Source of the DNA: Acidovorax sp. NB1
GTDB lineage: Bacteria; Pseudomonadota; Gammaproteobacteria; Burkholderiales; Burkholderiaceae_C
Reading direction: 5' to 3'
Length of the DNA stretch: 64,000 nt
NCBI RefSeq assembly: GCF_005405905.1
Contig: NZ_BJHU01000009.1
Coordinates: 62,001 to 126,000, forward strand
The notes under the pieces were generated by a model. That model ran no database searches, was not told the origin of the DNA, and saw nothing but the letters and a program-made list of their open reading frames with translations. Of this stretch, positions 16,234 through 24,840 are shown piece by piece. Position 1 is the first letter of the stretch. Each line of letters opens with the position of its first letter. Both the position numbers and the translations under genes were made by a program.

Positions 16234-17130
16234 ATGGCTGCCCTCATTTGTGGTTCCCTGGCGTTCGACACCATCATGACTTTCGAAGGGCGGTTTGCTG
16301 AACAGATCCTGCCCGACCAGTTGCACATTCTGAATGTGTCTTTCCTGGTGCCTTCGCTGCGCCGGGATTTCGGCGGGTGCGCGGGCAACATTGCCTACAG
16401 TCTCAAACTGCTCGGTGGTGAACCTTTGCCCATGGCCATGCTGGGCAGCGATGGGGCCGACTATCTGCAGCGGCTGGAAACGCTGGGCATCAGTTGCCGC
16501 CATGTGGGTCAGGTGCAAGATACCTATACCGCGCAGGCCATGATCATGACGGACCGCGACAACAACCAGATCACGGCCTTCCATCCGGGCGCCATGATGC
16601 AGGCGCATGAGAACCGCATTGGTGCAGACACTCGGGCGAGCGTGGGGATTGTTGCCCCGGATGGGCGCGATGCCATGCTTCAGCATGCTGCGCAGTTCGT
16701 GGCGGCGGGCATTCCTTTTGTGTTCGATCCAGGACAGGGTCTGCCCATGTTCAGCGGGGAAGAATTGGCGCAATTTATTGAGCAGGCATCCTGGGTAACG
16801 GTCAACGACTACGAGGGCAAGATGTTGTGCGAACGCACGGGTTGGACCTTGGCCGATATCTCGCGCAAGGTGAAGGGGCTGGTGGTGACTTTGGGGGCGG
16901 AAGGTTGTGAGGTGTGGGTCGAGGGAGTGAAGACCCATGTTCCTCCCGTGGTACCCGCACAGGTGGTGGACCCTACGGGGTGTGGCGATGCCTGGCGTGG
17001 CGCGCTGCTCTTTGGCCTGGAGAAGGGGTGGACGCTGGCGCGCTGTGCTGAGTTGGGTAACCGTGTCGGGGCCCTGAAAATCGCACAGCGTGGACCCCAG
17101 AACTACACGCTGGACTTTGTGGTGGAGTGA
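16234..17130 (+). CDS. PfkB-family sugar/nucleoside kinase
   Basis: A ribokinase-fold kinase of 298 residues. It begins MAALICGSLAFDTIM, has the DFGGCAGNIAYSLKLLG substrate-side signature (45-61), and the C-terminal DPTGCGDAWRGALLFG motif (246-261) with catalytic Asp252 and its anion hole. It phosphorylates a hydroxyl of a sugar or nucleoside using ATP. Adenosine kinase-like and ribokinase-like members share these motifs, and I cannot name the substrate. It follows the DUF3426 gene by 32 bp and may be cotranscribed. No clear ribosome binding site is seen before the ATG. It converges on the histone-like gene. Confidence 0.85.
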   Translation: MAALICGSLAFDTIMTFEGRFAEQILPDQLHILNVSFLVPSLRRDFGGCAGNIAYSLKLLGGEPLPMAMLGSDGADYLQRLETLGISCRHVGQVQDTYTAQAMIMTDRDNNQITAFHPGAMMQAHENRIGADTRASVGIVAPDGRDAMLQHAAQFVAAGIPFVFDPGQGLPMFSGEELAQFIEQASWVTVNDYEGKMLCERTGWTLADISRKVKGLVVTLGAEGCEVWVEGVKTHVPPVVPAQVVDPTGCGDAWRGALLFGLEKGWTLARCAELGNRVGALKIAQRGPQNYTLDFVVE

Positions 17131-17244
17131 TGGATGCTGGTATGGGCCGCTGACTGCTCAGGCTCGGTATGTCTTTTGGGGTCTGCTGCCACTGTTCGTT
17201 CCTGGTCGTTGGCCTCTTGTCCATCCATAGTCCAGTGCAGGCAT

Positions 17245-17273
17245 AAAAAAACCCGGTGCACAGGCACCGGGTT
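17245..17273 (-). terminator. Rho-independent terminator of the histone H1-like gene
   Basis: AACCCGGTGC (17250-17259) pairs perfectly with GCACCGGGTT (17264-17273) around a four-base loop. On the reverse strand the stem is followed by a run of T (the A run at 17245-17251). The forward side lacks a T run, so it serves the reverse gene only. Confidence 0.9.
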
Positions 17274-17293
17274 GAGCGTGTGATACGCCAGGA

Positions 17294-17881
17294 TCAGGGC
17301 TTGTTGCCCGTAGGGAACGGCCAAGCCGCCTGAGGATTCAGGGTGGTTTGTGCGGCTGGAGCGGCCGCAGGGGCAGGCGCCTTGGGGGCCTTCTTGGCCG
17401 GTGCAGCTTTCTTGGCGGGGGCCTTGGCGGTGGCCTTCTTGGCGGGCGCGGCTGCCTTTTTGGCAGGAGCGGCCTTCTTGGCGGGCGCTGCTGGCTTCTT
17501 TGCTGCTACAGCCTTTTTGGCGGGAGCGGCTTTCTTTGCCGGTGCTGCTGCCTTCTTGGTAGGTGCGGCCTTCTTCGCTGCTACGGCCTTCTTGGCGGGA
17601 GCGGCTTTCTTTGCCGGTGCTGCTGCCTTCTTGGCAGGTGCGGCCTTCTTCGCTGCTACGGCCTTCTTGGCGGGAGCGGCTTTCTTTGCCGGTGCTGCTG
17701 CCTTCTTGGCAGGCGCGGCCTTTTTCGCTGCTACGGCCTTCTTGGCGGGAGCGGCTTTCTTTGCCGGTGCTGCTGCCTTTTTGGCAGGTGCAGCTTTCTT
17801 CGCTGCTACAGGTTTTGCTGCCGCTGCAGCTTTTTTCGCGGGGGCTGCCTTCTTAGCGGCCGGTTTTTTCGCAGTTGCCAT
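17294..17881 (-). CDS. Histone H1-like Lys/Ala/Pro-rich DNA-binding protein
   Basis: A 195-residue, strongly basic protein built from AAPAKKA-type repeats, like eukaryotic histone H1 tails and bacterial AlgP/HphA-like proteins. Residues 25-124 are four consecutive 25-residue units, nearly identical (VAAKKAAPAKKAAAPAKKA...; the fourth has one Ala-to-Thr change). A short non-repetitive tail ends AAWPFPTGNKP. It probably binds DNA without sequence specificity and compacts the nucleoid or modulates expression. AAGGAG lies six bases before the ATG at 17881, a better spacing than for the ATG at 17884. It has its own terminator and a structured upstream region. Confidence 0.85.
   Translation of the reverse strand: MATAKKPAAKKAAPAKKAAAAAKPVAAKKAAPAKKAAAPAKKAAPAKKAVAAKKAAPAKKAAAPAKKAAPAKKAVAAKKAAPAKKAAAPAKKAAPAKKAVAAKKAAPTKKAAAPAKKAAPAKKAVAAKKPAAPAKKAAPAKKAAAPAKKATAKAPAKKAAPAKKAPKAPAPAAAPAAQTTLNPQAAWPFPTGNKP
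17510..17809 (-). repeat. Four tandem 75-bp repeats inside the histone-like gene
   Basis: Four in-frame 75-bp units encode residues 25-124. They differ at few positions, so copy number is expected to vary by slippage or recombination, changing protein length without a frameshift. Partial, diverged units flank the block on both sides. Confidence 0.85.
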
Positions 17882-17930
17882 CATGTTCTCCTTGGGTCAA
17901 TTTGCAAAGAGCACTCTCTGTCTGCTGTGG

Positions 17931-18019
17931 ACAGAAAGCGATCCATGGAGATGGATGAAAACTCCATCTCCATGAACACGGGAACGCCCTCCACGGCGGC
18001 GCTCTGGGGCGCTTTCTGT
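17931..18019. repeat. Nested inverted repeats between nrdB and the histone-like gene
   Basis: An outer ten-base pair, ACAGAAAGCG (17931-17940) and CGCTTTCTGT (18010-18019), encloses a perfect 12-bp inner stem, CATGGAGATGGA (17944-17955) with TCCATCTCCATG (17963-17974), and a seven-base loop. No T run follows on either strand, so it is not a simple terminator. It lies downstream of nrdB and 50 bp upstream of the histone-like start, so it may act in the leader of that gene or at the 3' end of the nrd message. Confidence 0.7.
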
Positions 18020-18065
18020 GAGGAGCGTGGTGTAAAAATCCATGGTGGTGTGATGCGAACGGGTG

Positions 18066-19265
18066 CTAGTCCCAGGACAGCGCACCACCGGACTGGTATT
18101 CAATAACCCGGGTTTCGAAGAAGTTGCGCTCCTTCTTCAGGTCGATCATCTCGCTCATCCACGGGAACGGGTTTTCTTCGTTGGGGAACAGCGTCTCCAG
18201 TCCGATCTGCGTCGCGCGGCGGTTGGCGATGTAGCGCAGGTAGCCCTTGAACATGGAGGCGTTCATGCCCAGCACGCCACGTGGCATGGTGTCCTCGGCA
18301 TAACGGTACTCCAGCTCCACGGCCTTGAGGAACAGCGCCTTGATCTCGGCCTTGAACTCTGCGGTCCACAGGTGAGGATTTTCGAGTTTGAGCTGGTTGA
18401 TCAGGTCGATGCCAAAGTTGCAGTGCATCGATTCGTCGCGAAGGATGTACTGGTACTGTTCGGCGGCACCGGTCATCTTGTTCTGGCGGCCCAGCGCCAG
18501 GATCTGCGTAAAGCCGACGTAGAAGAACAGGCCTTCCATCAGGCAGGCAAACACAATCAGCGATTTGAGCAGCGTTTGATCCGTGTCGGGCGTGCCGGTG
18601 TGGAAGTTGGGGTCCATGATCGCCTCGATAAAGGGGATCAGGAACTCGTCCTTGTCACGGATCGACTGGACTTCGTTATAGGCGTTGAAGATCTCGCTTT
18701 CATCCAGACCCAGCGACTCCACGATGTACTGGTAGGCGTGCGTGTGGATCGCTTCCTCGAACGCTTGGCGCAGCAGGAACTGGCGGCACTCGGGCGCCGT
18801 GATGTGGCGGTAGGTGCCCAGCACGATGTTGTTGGCGGCCAGCGAGTCGGCGGTCACGAAGAAGCCGAGGTTGCGCTTGATGATGCGGCGCTCGTCTTCG
18901 GTCAGGCCGTTGGGGTCCTTCCACAACGCGATGTCGCGCGTCATGTTCACTTCCTGCGGCATCCAGTGGTTGGCGCAGGTGGCAAGGTACTTTTCCCACG
19001 CCCACTTGTACTTGAACGGCACCAGTTGATTGACGTCGGTCTGGCCGTTGATGATGCGCTTGTCGGCCGCATTGACGCGCCGATGTGTGGGGGCCGCCGC
19101 TGCAGTAGCCGGGGTGGTTGCAGAGGCAGTCATGGATGCGTGCACGGCCTGCAAGGTGGGGGTCTGGAAAGACAGGGGCGGCTGTTCCGCCGGGTGGCTC
19201 TTGTTCAGTCCACCGTCCAGTTGATTTTGCGATGAGGGCTTGACTTCTTCGTCCCAGGACAACAT
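18066..19265 (-). CDS. nrdB: NrdB, class Ia ribonucleotide reductase radical subunit
   Basis: NrdB houses the diiron-tyrosyl radical cofactor that NrdA needs to reduce ribonucleoside diphosphates. The 399-residue product has first ligand Asp140 in TADSLAANN, then Glu171, His174 and the radical Tyr178 in EAIHTHAY, a later Glu in [11 protein letters not shown], and Glu/His in [10 protein letters not shown]. All are present, so it should be active. The C-terminal tail (GGALSWD) is expected to dock onto NrdA. The first 60 residues are a Ser/Thr/Ala-rich extension. The ATG at 19265 is preceded only by a weak GGAAAA. It lies 135 bp downstream of nrdA in the same operon, across a hairpin-rich spacer. 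Confidence 0.97.
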   Translation of the reverse strand: MLSWDEEVKPSSQNQLDGGLNKSHPAEQPPLSFQTPTLQAVHASMTASATTPATAAAAPTHRRVNAADKRIINGQTDVNQLVPFKYKWAWEKYLATCANHWMPQEVNMTRDIALWKDPNGLTEDERRIIKRNLGFFVTADSLAANNIVLGTYRHITAPECRQFLLRQAFEEAIHTHAYQYIVESLGLDESEIFNAYNEVQSIRDKDEFLIPFIEAIMDPNFHTGTPDTDQTLLKSLIVFACLMEGLFFYVGFTQILALGRQNKMTGAAEQYQYILRDESMHCNFGIDLINQLKLENPHLWTAEFKAEIKALFLKAVELEYRYAEDTMPRGVLGMNASMFKGYLRYIANRRATQIGLETLFPNEENPFPWMSEMIDLKKERNFFETRVIEYQSGGALSWD

Positions 19266-19292
19266 AGATTTTCCAGTGTTCGGATTATGAAA

Positions 19293-19391
19293 GCAGTGCT
19301 GCAAAAAGGAAAGCACTGCAGCGTTGTGCAGCAACGTTTTGTTGCTTCACAGCACAGGCACAACACCTCAGAGCAGTCCGAGGTGTTGTGC
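19293..19391. repeat. Three hairpins in the nrdA-nrdB spacer
   Basis: Three inverted repeats sit in the 135-bp spacer. GCAGTGCT (19293-19300) pairs with AGCACTGC (19312-19319). AGCAAC (19330-19335) pairs with GTTGCT (19341-19346). The strong 12-bp stem GCACAACACCTC (19358-19369) pairs with GAGGTGTTGTGC (19380-19391). None is followed by a T run on the transcribed strand. They may stabilise or process the nrdA mRNA end, or set the NrdA:NrdB ratio. Confidence 0.75.
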
Positions 19392-19400
19392 GCAAAGTCC

Positions 19401-22346
19401 TTATTGGCAGGCTTCGCAACCGGGATCGTCGATGGCGCAGAACTTCACGTCCGTAGCGGGCACTGCGACGGACTGCGCAGTGGCTGCTGCAGCCGCTGCT
19501 TCGAGTGCGCTAGGTTTTGCCTGTGTGGGGGCAGATGCTGCAGGCGCACCGCCTTCATTGCCGGAAGACACAGCGTTGAGCTGGCGTGTGTTCACGGTGC
19601 TCATCTCAACGTGCGTGGCGCTTTGTGTGCGCAGGTAGTAAGTGGTCTTGAGGCCACGGATCCAGGCCAGCTTGTAGGTGTCGTCGAGCTTCTTGCCCGA
19701 TGCACCAGCCATGTAGATGTTCAGGCTCTGCGCCTGGTCGATCCACTTCTGGCGGCGCGATGCGGCCTCGACCAGCCACTGTGGCTCCACTTCGAAGGCT
19801 GTGGAGTACAGCGCCTTGATGTCGGCCGGCACACGGTCGATGGGGTGCAGCGAGCCCTTGAAGTGCTTGAGGTCCATGACCATCACGTCGTCCCACAGGC
19901 CCAGGCGTTTGAGGTCGCGCACCAGGCCGCCATTGATGACCGTGAACTCACCCGACAGATTGGACTTCACCGACAGGTTGCCGAACGAAGGCTCGATCGA
20001 TGCGTCCACGCCAATGATGTTGGAGATGGTGGCTGTGGGGGCGATGGCCACGCAGTTGGAGTTGCGCATGCCGTCCTGCGCGATCTTCTTGCGCAGGGCA
20101 TCCCAGTCCAGCGTGGACGAGCGGTCCACTTCCACATAACCGCCGCGGGCCTGCGAGAGCATGTCCAGCGTGTCGAAGGGCAGGATGCCGCGATCCCACA
20201 GCGAGCCCTTGTAGCTCGAGTACTTGCCGCGTTCCTTGGCCAGCTCGGTAGAGGCCCAGTAGGCGTAGTAGCAGATGGCTTCCATTGACTTGTCGGCAAA
20301 CTCCACGGCCTCTTGCGACGCATAGGGGATGCGCAGTTCGTACAGGCTGTCCTGGAAGGCCATCACGCCCAGGCCCACGGGCCGGTGGCGCAGGTTGGAG
20401 TCGCGGGCCTTGGTGACGGCGTAGTAGTTGATGTCGATCACGTTGTCCAGCATGCGCATGGCCACGGTGATGGTCTTCTTGAGCTTGTCGTGGTCGATCT
20501 GCCCATTCTTCAGATGCTGCAGCAGGTTGACCGAACCCAGGTTGCACACGGCGGTTTCGGTGTCGCTGGTGTTGAGCGTGATCTCGGTGCACAGGTTGGA
20601 CGAGTGCACCACGCCCGCGTGCTGCTGGGGCGAGCGCACGTTGCAGGCATCCTTGTACGTGATCCAGGGATGACCGGTCTCGAACAGCATGGTCAGCATC
20701 TTGCGCCACAGGTCGGTCGCCTGAACCGTCTTGGCAGGCTTGATCTCGCCGCGTGCAGCCTTTGCTTCGTAGGCCACGTAGGCCTTTTCGAAGTCTGCGC
20801 CGAACAGGTCGTGCAGATCGGGCACGTTAGATGGCGAGAACAGCGTCCAGGTGCCCTTTTCCATCACGCGGCGCATGAACAGGTCGGGGATCCAGTTGGC
20901 CGTGTTCATGTCGTGCGTGCGGCGGCGGTCATCGCCGGTGTTCTTGCGCAGTTCCAGGAACTCTTCGATGTCCAGGTGCCAGGTTTCCAGGTAGGTGCAG
21001 ACGGCGCCCTTGCGCTTGCCGCCCTGGTTCACGGCCACGGCCGTGTCGTTCACCACCTTGAGGAACGGAACCACGCCTTGCGATTCGCCGTTCGTGCCCT
21101 TGATGTGCGAGCCCAGGGCGCGCACGCGGGTCCAGTCATTGCCCAGGCCGCCGGCAAATTTGGACAGCAGGGCGTTTTCCTTGATGGATTCGTAGATGCC
21201 GTCCAGGTCATCGGGCACCGTCGTCAGGTAGCACGAGGACAGCTGCGAGCGCAGCGTGCCGCTGTTGAACAGCGTGGGCGTGCTCGACATGAAATCGAAG
21301 GACGACAGCACTTCGTAAAACTCAATGGCGCGGGCTTCTCGGTCGGTCTCGTTCAGTGCCAGGCCCATGGCCACGCGCATGAAGAAGGCCTGGGGCAATT
21401 CGATGCGGGTCTTTTTGACGTGCAGGAAGTAGCGGTCGTACAGGGTCTGCAGGCCGAGGTAGTCGAACTTCAGGTCGCGGTCGGCCTTGAGGGCTGCGCC
21501 CAAGCGTTGCAGGTTGTACTGCAGCAGACGCTCGTCCAGCAGCTCGTTGTCCACGCCCTTCTTGATGAACTGGGGGAAGTATTCGAGGTAGGCCTGGCCC
21601 ATCTCGGCCTGGGTCACTTCCTTGCCCAGCACCTCGCGCACGATGGTGTGCAGCAGCAGGCGGGCCGTGGCGTAGGTGTAGTCAGGGTCTTTTTCGATGA
21701 GTGTGCGTGCGGCCAGGATGGACGCCTTGTAGACCTCGTCCATGGGGACGCCGTCGTACAGGTTGCGCATTGTCTCTGCCACGATGGGGTCGGCCTTGAC
21801 GTCCGCGCCCAGGTTCACACAGGCCGATTCGATGAGTGCCTGCAGCCGACCCAGATCCAGGGCAATGCGTGCGTCACCGTCCATCACATGCAGCACAGGG
21901 GCAGATGCCACAGGAGCCTGCTGTTCGCTCTGGCGGGCGCGTTCCTGGGTGCGGCGCTCGCGGTACAGCACATAGGCGCGGGCCACTTCGTGGTGGCCAC
22001 CGCGCATCAGGCCCAGCTCCACATGGTCTTGCACGTCTTCAATATGGAAGGTGCCGCCACCAGGGCGCGAGCGCACCAGTGCCCGGGTAACGTTGTGGGT
22101 CAGCGTGTCAACTACTTCGCGGACGCTGGCGGATGCAGCACCCTGTGTTCCGTGGACTGCGAGGAATGCCTTCATCATGGCGACTGCAATTTTTTGAGGT
22201 TCGAACGGCACCACAGCGCCATTGCGGCGAATGATCTGGTGGTGCGCGAACGCATTGCTGGCCGTTGCCGCAGGGGTGGCTTGGGATTCGGGGGAATCTG
22301 ATGTGCCGGGCTGGGCGGTGGAAGGCGTGTTCAAAGCAGCTTGCAT
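19401..22346 (-). CDS. nrdA: NrdA, class Ia ribonucleotide reductase catalytic subunit
   Basis: NrdA reduces ribonucleoside diphosphates to deoxy forms and carries the allosteric sites. It has 981 residues against 761 in E. coli. The extra length is N-terminal: an ATP-cone at about 38-135 (IIRRNGAVVPFEPQKI...) and a second, diverged cone-like region at about 145-240, as in the long NrdA of Pseudomonas aeruginosa. The barrel motifs SSCYLTTVPDDLDGIY, NLCTEITLNTSDTETAVCNLGSVNL and PTATISNIIGV are present. The C-terminus ends DPGCEACQ, the redox-shuttle cysteine pair. GAGGA precedes the ATG at 22346. It leads the nrdAB operon under a promoter with two NrdR boxes. Confidence 0.97.
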   Translation of the reverse strand: MQAALNTPSTAQPGTSDSPESQATPAATASNAFAHHQIIRRNGAVVPFEPQKIAVAMMKAFLAVHGTQGAASASVREVVDTLTHNVTRALVRSRPGGGTFHIEDVQDHVELGLMRGGHHEVARAYVLYRERRTQERARQSEQQAPVASAPVLHVMDGDARIALDLGRLQALIESACVNLGADVKADPIVAETMRNLYDGVPMDEVYKASILAARTLIEKDPDYTYATARLLLHTIVREVLGKEVTQAEMGQAYLEYFPQFIKKGVDNELLDERLLQYNLQRLGAALKADRDLKFDYLGLQTLYDRYFLHVKKTRIELPQAFFMRVAMGLALNETDREARAIEFYEVLSSFDFMSSTPTLFNSGTLRSQLSSCYLTTVPDDLDGIYESIKENALLSKFAGGLGNDWTRVRALGSHIKGTNGESQGVVPFLKVVNDTAVAVNQGGKRKGAVCTYLETWHLDIEEFLELRKNTGDDRRRTHDMNTANWIPDLFMRRVMEKGTWTLFSPSNVPDLHDLFGADFEKAYVAYEAKAARGEIKPAKTVQATDLWRKMLTMLFETGHPWITYKDACNVRSPQQHAGVVHSSNLCTEITLNTSDTETAVCNLGSVNLLQHLKNGQIDHDKLKKTITVAMRMLDNVIDINYYAVTKARDSNLRHRPVGLGVMAFQDSLYELRIPYASQEAVEFADKSMEAICYYAYWASTELAKERGKYSSYKGSLWDRGILPFDTLDMLSQARGGYVEVDRSSTLDWDALRKKIAQDGMRNSNCVAIAPTATISNIIGVDASIEPSFGNLSVKSNLSGEFTVINGGLVRDLKRLGLWDDVMVMDLKHFKGSLHPIDRVPADIKALYSTAFEVEPQWLVEAASRRQKWIDQAQSLNIYMAGASGKKLDDTYKLAWIRGLKTTYYLRTQSATHVEMSTVNTRQLNAVSSGNEGGAPAASAPTQAKPSALEAAAAAATAQSVAVPATDVKFCAIDDPGCEACQ

Positions 22347-22437
22347 GGGTGTCCTCTTCTGTGGGCTGTCTGGAGTGGGAGTGCGGCGTGAGTGCCGCCG
22401 CAATGGGAGAGTGGAGCGCCGGACTTTAGTCTGTCGC

Positions 22438-22485
22438 ACACTATATATGGTGTGTCGTGTGTGTTCAAGACACTACCGGTAGTGT
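22438..22485 (-). promoter_or_regulatory. nrdA promoter with paired NrdR boxes
   Basis: On the reverse strand TTGAAC (22463-22468), a 17-base spacer and TATAGT (22440-22445) form a good sigma-70 promoter about 90 bp before nrdA. Two NrdR-type palindromes flank and overlap it: ACACTATATATGGTGT (22438-22453) covers the -10 and ACACTACCGGTAGTGT (22470-22485) abuts the -35. Their centres are 32 bp apart, about three helical turns, the usual spacing for cooperative NrdR repression. No nrdR gene is in the window. Confidence 0.85.
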
Positions 22486-22654
22486 ACCGCTTGAAGCGGG
22501 TCGAAAAAGGGAAACAAGCTGTGTTAGGCCTGTAGAGAGCCAGCAGCGCACCCGGCGCGAAGCCCTTGCGGGCGTTGCGATCGGTGCTGAAAACCCTGAA
22601 ATGGTGGGCGCTGGCAGCGGATTTGACCTCCGAGGCCGCGCAATGCTTGGATGG

Positions 22655-22675
22655 AAAAAAATGTGCAAATGCACA
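22655..22675 (-). terminator. Second of two tandem terminators after ampD
   Basis: TGTGCA (22662-22667) and TGCACA (22670-22675) form a short stem. On the reverse strand it is followed by seven T, the A run at 22655-22661. It lies 40 bp downstream of the ampD stop and just after the first terminator. Confidence 0.65.
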
Positions 22676-22678
22676 AAG

Positions 22679-22704
22679 AAAAAAACCGCGCTGACGCTTC
22701 GCGG
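22679..22704 (-). terminator. First terminator after ampD
   Basis: CCGCG (22686-22690) pairs with CGCGG (22700-22704) and on the reverse strand is followed by seven T. With the second hairpin it separates the pilSR-ampD transcript from the downstream nrdA promoter. The rest of the 370-bp gap between nrdA and ampD holds only the nrd promoter; I see no gene in it. Confidence 0.7.
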
Positions 22705-22716
22705 CGACAGTGCCAG

Positions 22717-23337
22717 TCAATGGGGCGGCGGTGTGCCGGACGGAGCGGCAGGGGGGAACTGGTGGCGCGGCCAGTCCAGTGCTTTTTGCAGGACGGCCCA
22801 GTCGAAGCCGCGGCCAGGGTCCTGCTTGCGCCCGGGGGCAATGTGTTCGTGCCCCGCCACATGGGCGATGGGATAGCGCTGCGCGATGTCCTGGCACAGC
22901 CGGGCCAGTGTCTGGTACTGGGCGGCCTCAAAGCCCAGGCCCTCCAGTCCCTCCAGCTCAATGCCGATGGAGTCGTCGTTGCACTGGGCGCGCCCCCGAT
23001 AGAAAGACTGCCCCGCGTGCCAGGCACGCAGGTCGCAGTTCACAAACTGCCACGGCACACCCATGCGGTCGATAAAAAAATGGGCGGAAACCTGCAGGCC
23101 CCGGATGCCTTGGTAATAGGGATGCGCGTTCCAGTCCAGGGTGTTGGTGAACAGCTGTTGCACAGCCCCCGTCCCGAATTCGCCAGGCGGCAGGCTGATG
23201 GAGTGCACCACGATCAGATCGATCCCCCGGCCTCCCTCCGGACGCACACCATGGTTGGGAGACTCCAGCCGGTGCGCAGCGCAGTGCCAGCCGCCCTCCC
23301 AGGGATCGGCCGGCCAGGCGTCATCCAATGTCGTCAT
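22717..23337 (-). CDS. ampD: AmpD, 1,6-anhydro-N-acetylmuramyl-L-alanine amidase
   Basis: AmpD cleaves the anhydromuramyl-peptide bond during cytosolic murein recycling; loss of it often raises AmpC beta-lactamase. The 206-residue protein is of the zinc amidase_2 fold. It has IDLIVVHSISLPPGEFG with the first zinc His, VSAHFFIDRMG, SIGIELEG with the catalytic-side Glu, and AGHEHIAPGRKQDPG with the last His and Asp. Length fits (about 180-200). No signal peptide is visible, in keeping with the cytosolic form. Its start overlaps the end of pilR by 17 bp, so it is translationally coupled to the pilSR operon, an unusual partner for a recycling enzyme. Two terminators follow. Confidence 0.95.
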   Translation of the reverse strand: MTTLDDAWPADPWEGGWHCAAHRLESPNHGVRPEGGRGIDLIVVHSISLPPGEFGTGAVQQLFTNTLDWNAHPYYQGIRGLQVSAHFFIDRMGVPWQFVNCDLRAWHAGQSFYRGRAQCNDDSIGIELEGLEGLGFEAAQYQTLARLCQDIAQRYPIAHVAGHEHIAPGRKQDPGRGFDWAVLQKALDWPRHQFPPAAPSGTPPPH

Positions 23338-24829
23338 GCGGGTCCTGGTCGTTCGGGACGGCGATGTTCAGGCGGGCGATGCGATAGCGGATCTGGCGCA
23401 GGCTGATGCCCAGCCGTGCAGCGGTGGCGGTGCGGTTGAACCCGGCCTCTTTCAGGGCGCGGATCAGTATCTCGCGCTCCTGCTGGTCCAGCCATGCCTG
23501 CAGGTCGTTGGGCAGGGGCGGGGCGCAGGCGGTGCTGGCGTGATCCGGTGCGCTTGTCTCGGTGGGCTGCGCCAGTTGCGGGGCGGCGGGTGATGTTGCC
23601 AGTCGTACCGCTTGTGCGTCGGTGGTGCCAGTCGGCCCATCGACATGCAGTTCTTCACCATCGCTGAGTGCCACCGCGCGGTGCAGCAGGTTTTCCAGCT
23701 CCCGCACATTGCCTGTGAGGGGATGGGTGGCGATGGCGGCCAGTGCACGTTCGGTGAGGGCCGGTACGGGCATGCCGGACTCCTGGGCAATGCGCGCCAG
23801 CAACGCGGCGCAGAGCGCAGGCAGGTCCTCCCGCCGCTCTCGCAGGGGCGGGATCACGATCTCGATCACATTGAGCCGGTAGTACAGGTCCTGCCGGAAG
23901 CGGCCGGACTGCACATCGGCAGCCAGATCCCGGTGGGTGGCGCTCACGATGCGCACGTCCACGGTTTCTTCCTGGGTGGAGCCCAGGGGGCGCACGCTGC
24001 GCTCCTGGATGGAGCGCAGCAGCTTGGACTGCATGGCCAGGGGCAGGTCGCCGATTTCGTCCAGGAACAGGGTGCCGCCGCGTGCGGCCTGAAAGTACCC
24101 GTCCCTGTCCTGGGTGGCGCCGGTGTACGAGCCCTTGCGGGCGCCAAAAAATTCGGCTTCGAGCAGGTTCTCCGGGATGGCGCCGCAGTTCACGGCCACC
24201 AAGGGGCCGTCGGCGCGCTGGCTGCTGGCATGCAGCGCCTGCGCCACCAGCTCCTTGCCGGTGCCCGATTCGCCATGGATGAGCACCGGTGCCATGCCCC
24301 GCGAGACCTTGGCCACCCGCTGCTTGACATTGCGCATGGCCTCCGATGCGCCAACCAGCTTGTCCAGCGCCGCGTTGCCCGATGCATGCTCGGTCGCGGT
24401 TGCTGTTTGTCGCTGCTGCCCCGGGTTGCGTGCAGCCCGGGGGGGCGGAACCCCGCCGGTGCCTTGCACCGCAGATGCGACTACCGAGCGGAACTGTTTC
24501 AGGTCCACCGGTTTGGTCAGGTAGTCGAAGGCGCCCGAGCGCAGGGCCTCGACCGCGTTTTCTGCCGAGCCATAGGCGGTCATGACCACGCAGCGCTCCC
24601 GGCGTTGCTGGTCGCGCAGGTCTTGCAACAACTCCATGCCAAATCCATCAGGCAGCCGCATGTCGGTGATCACGGCATCGAAGCGGTGGGCCTTGAGCTG
24701 GTCGCGCGCTTCCTGCACGCTGGACGCAGTCTCCACGCGGTAACCCTCGCGCAGCAGCGTCAGTTCATACAGAGTGCGCAGATCGGGTTCGTCGTCAACG
24801 ACAAGGATGGAGGCAGCAGGGGCGTTCAT
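23321..24829 (-). CDS. pilR: PilR, sigma-54 response regulator for type IV pilin
   Basis: PilR activates pilin transcription with sigma-54 RNA polymerase when phosphorylated by PilS. The 502-residue protein has a receiver domain (phospho-acceptor Asp56 in VITDMRLP, Lys in YLTKP), an AAA+ domain with Walker A GESGTGKE (186-193) and the sigma-54 contact loop GSYTGA (233-238), and a Fis-type C-terminal helix-turn-helix (NRTATAARLGISLRQIRYR). All key motifs are intact. An Ala/Pro/Thr-rich linker of about 60 residues precedes the DNA-binding part. It lies 11 bp after pilS and overlaps ampD. Its target pilA is not in the window. Confidence 0.95.
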   Translation of the reverse strand: MNAPAASILVVDDEPDLRTLYELTLLREGYRVETASSVQEARDQLKAHRFDAVITDMRLPDGFGMELLQDLRDQQRRERCVVMTAYGSAENAVEALRSGAFDYLTKPVDLKQFRSVVASAVQGTGGVPPPRAARNPGQQRQTATATEHASGNAALDKLVGASEAMRNVKQRVAKVSRGMAPVLIHGESGTGKELVAQALHASSQRADGPLVAVNCGAIPENLLEAEFFGARKGSYTGATQDRDGYFQAARGGTLFLDEIGDLPLAMQSKLLRSIQERSVRPLGSTQEETVDVRIVSATHRDLAADVQSGRFRQDLYYRLNVIEIVIPPLRERREDLPALCAALLARIAQESGMPVPALTERALAAIATHPLTGNVRELENLLHRAVALSDGEELHVDGPTGTTDAQAVRLATSPAAPQLAQPTETSAPDHASTACAPPLPNDLQAWLDQQEREILIRALKEAGFNRTATAARLGISLRQIRYRIARLNIAVPNDQDPHDDIG

Positions 24830-24840
24830 GGCAATCCGGT

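Noticed and set aside
17510..17809. Tandem repeats as a CRISPR array
   Set aside because: Units are contiguous with no unique spacers, are in frame and encode a Lys/Ala/Pro repeat protein; no cas genes are near.
20313..22301. Forward frame of about 660 codons opposite nrdA
   Set aside because: Exact mirror of nrdA; composition is that of reverse-complement codon bias, with no recognisable motif.
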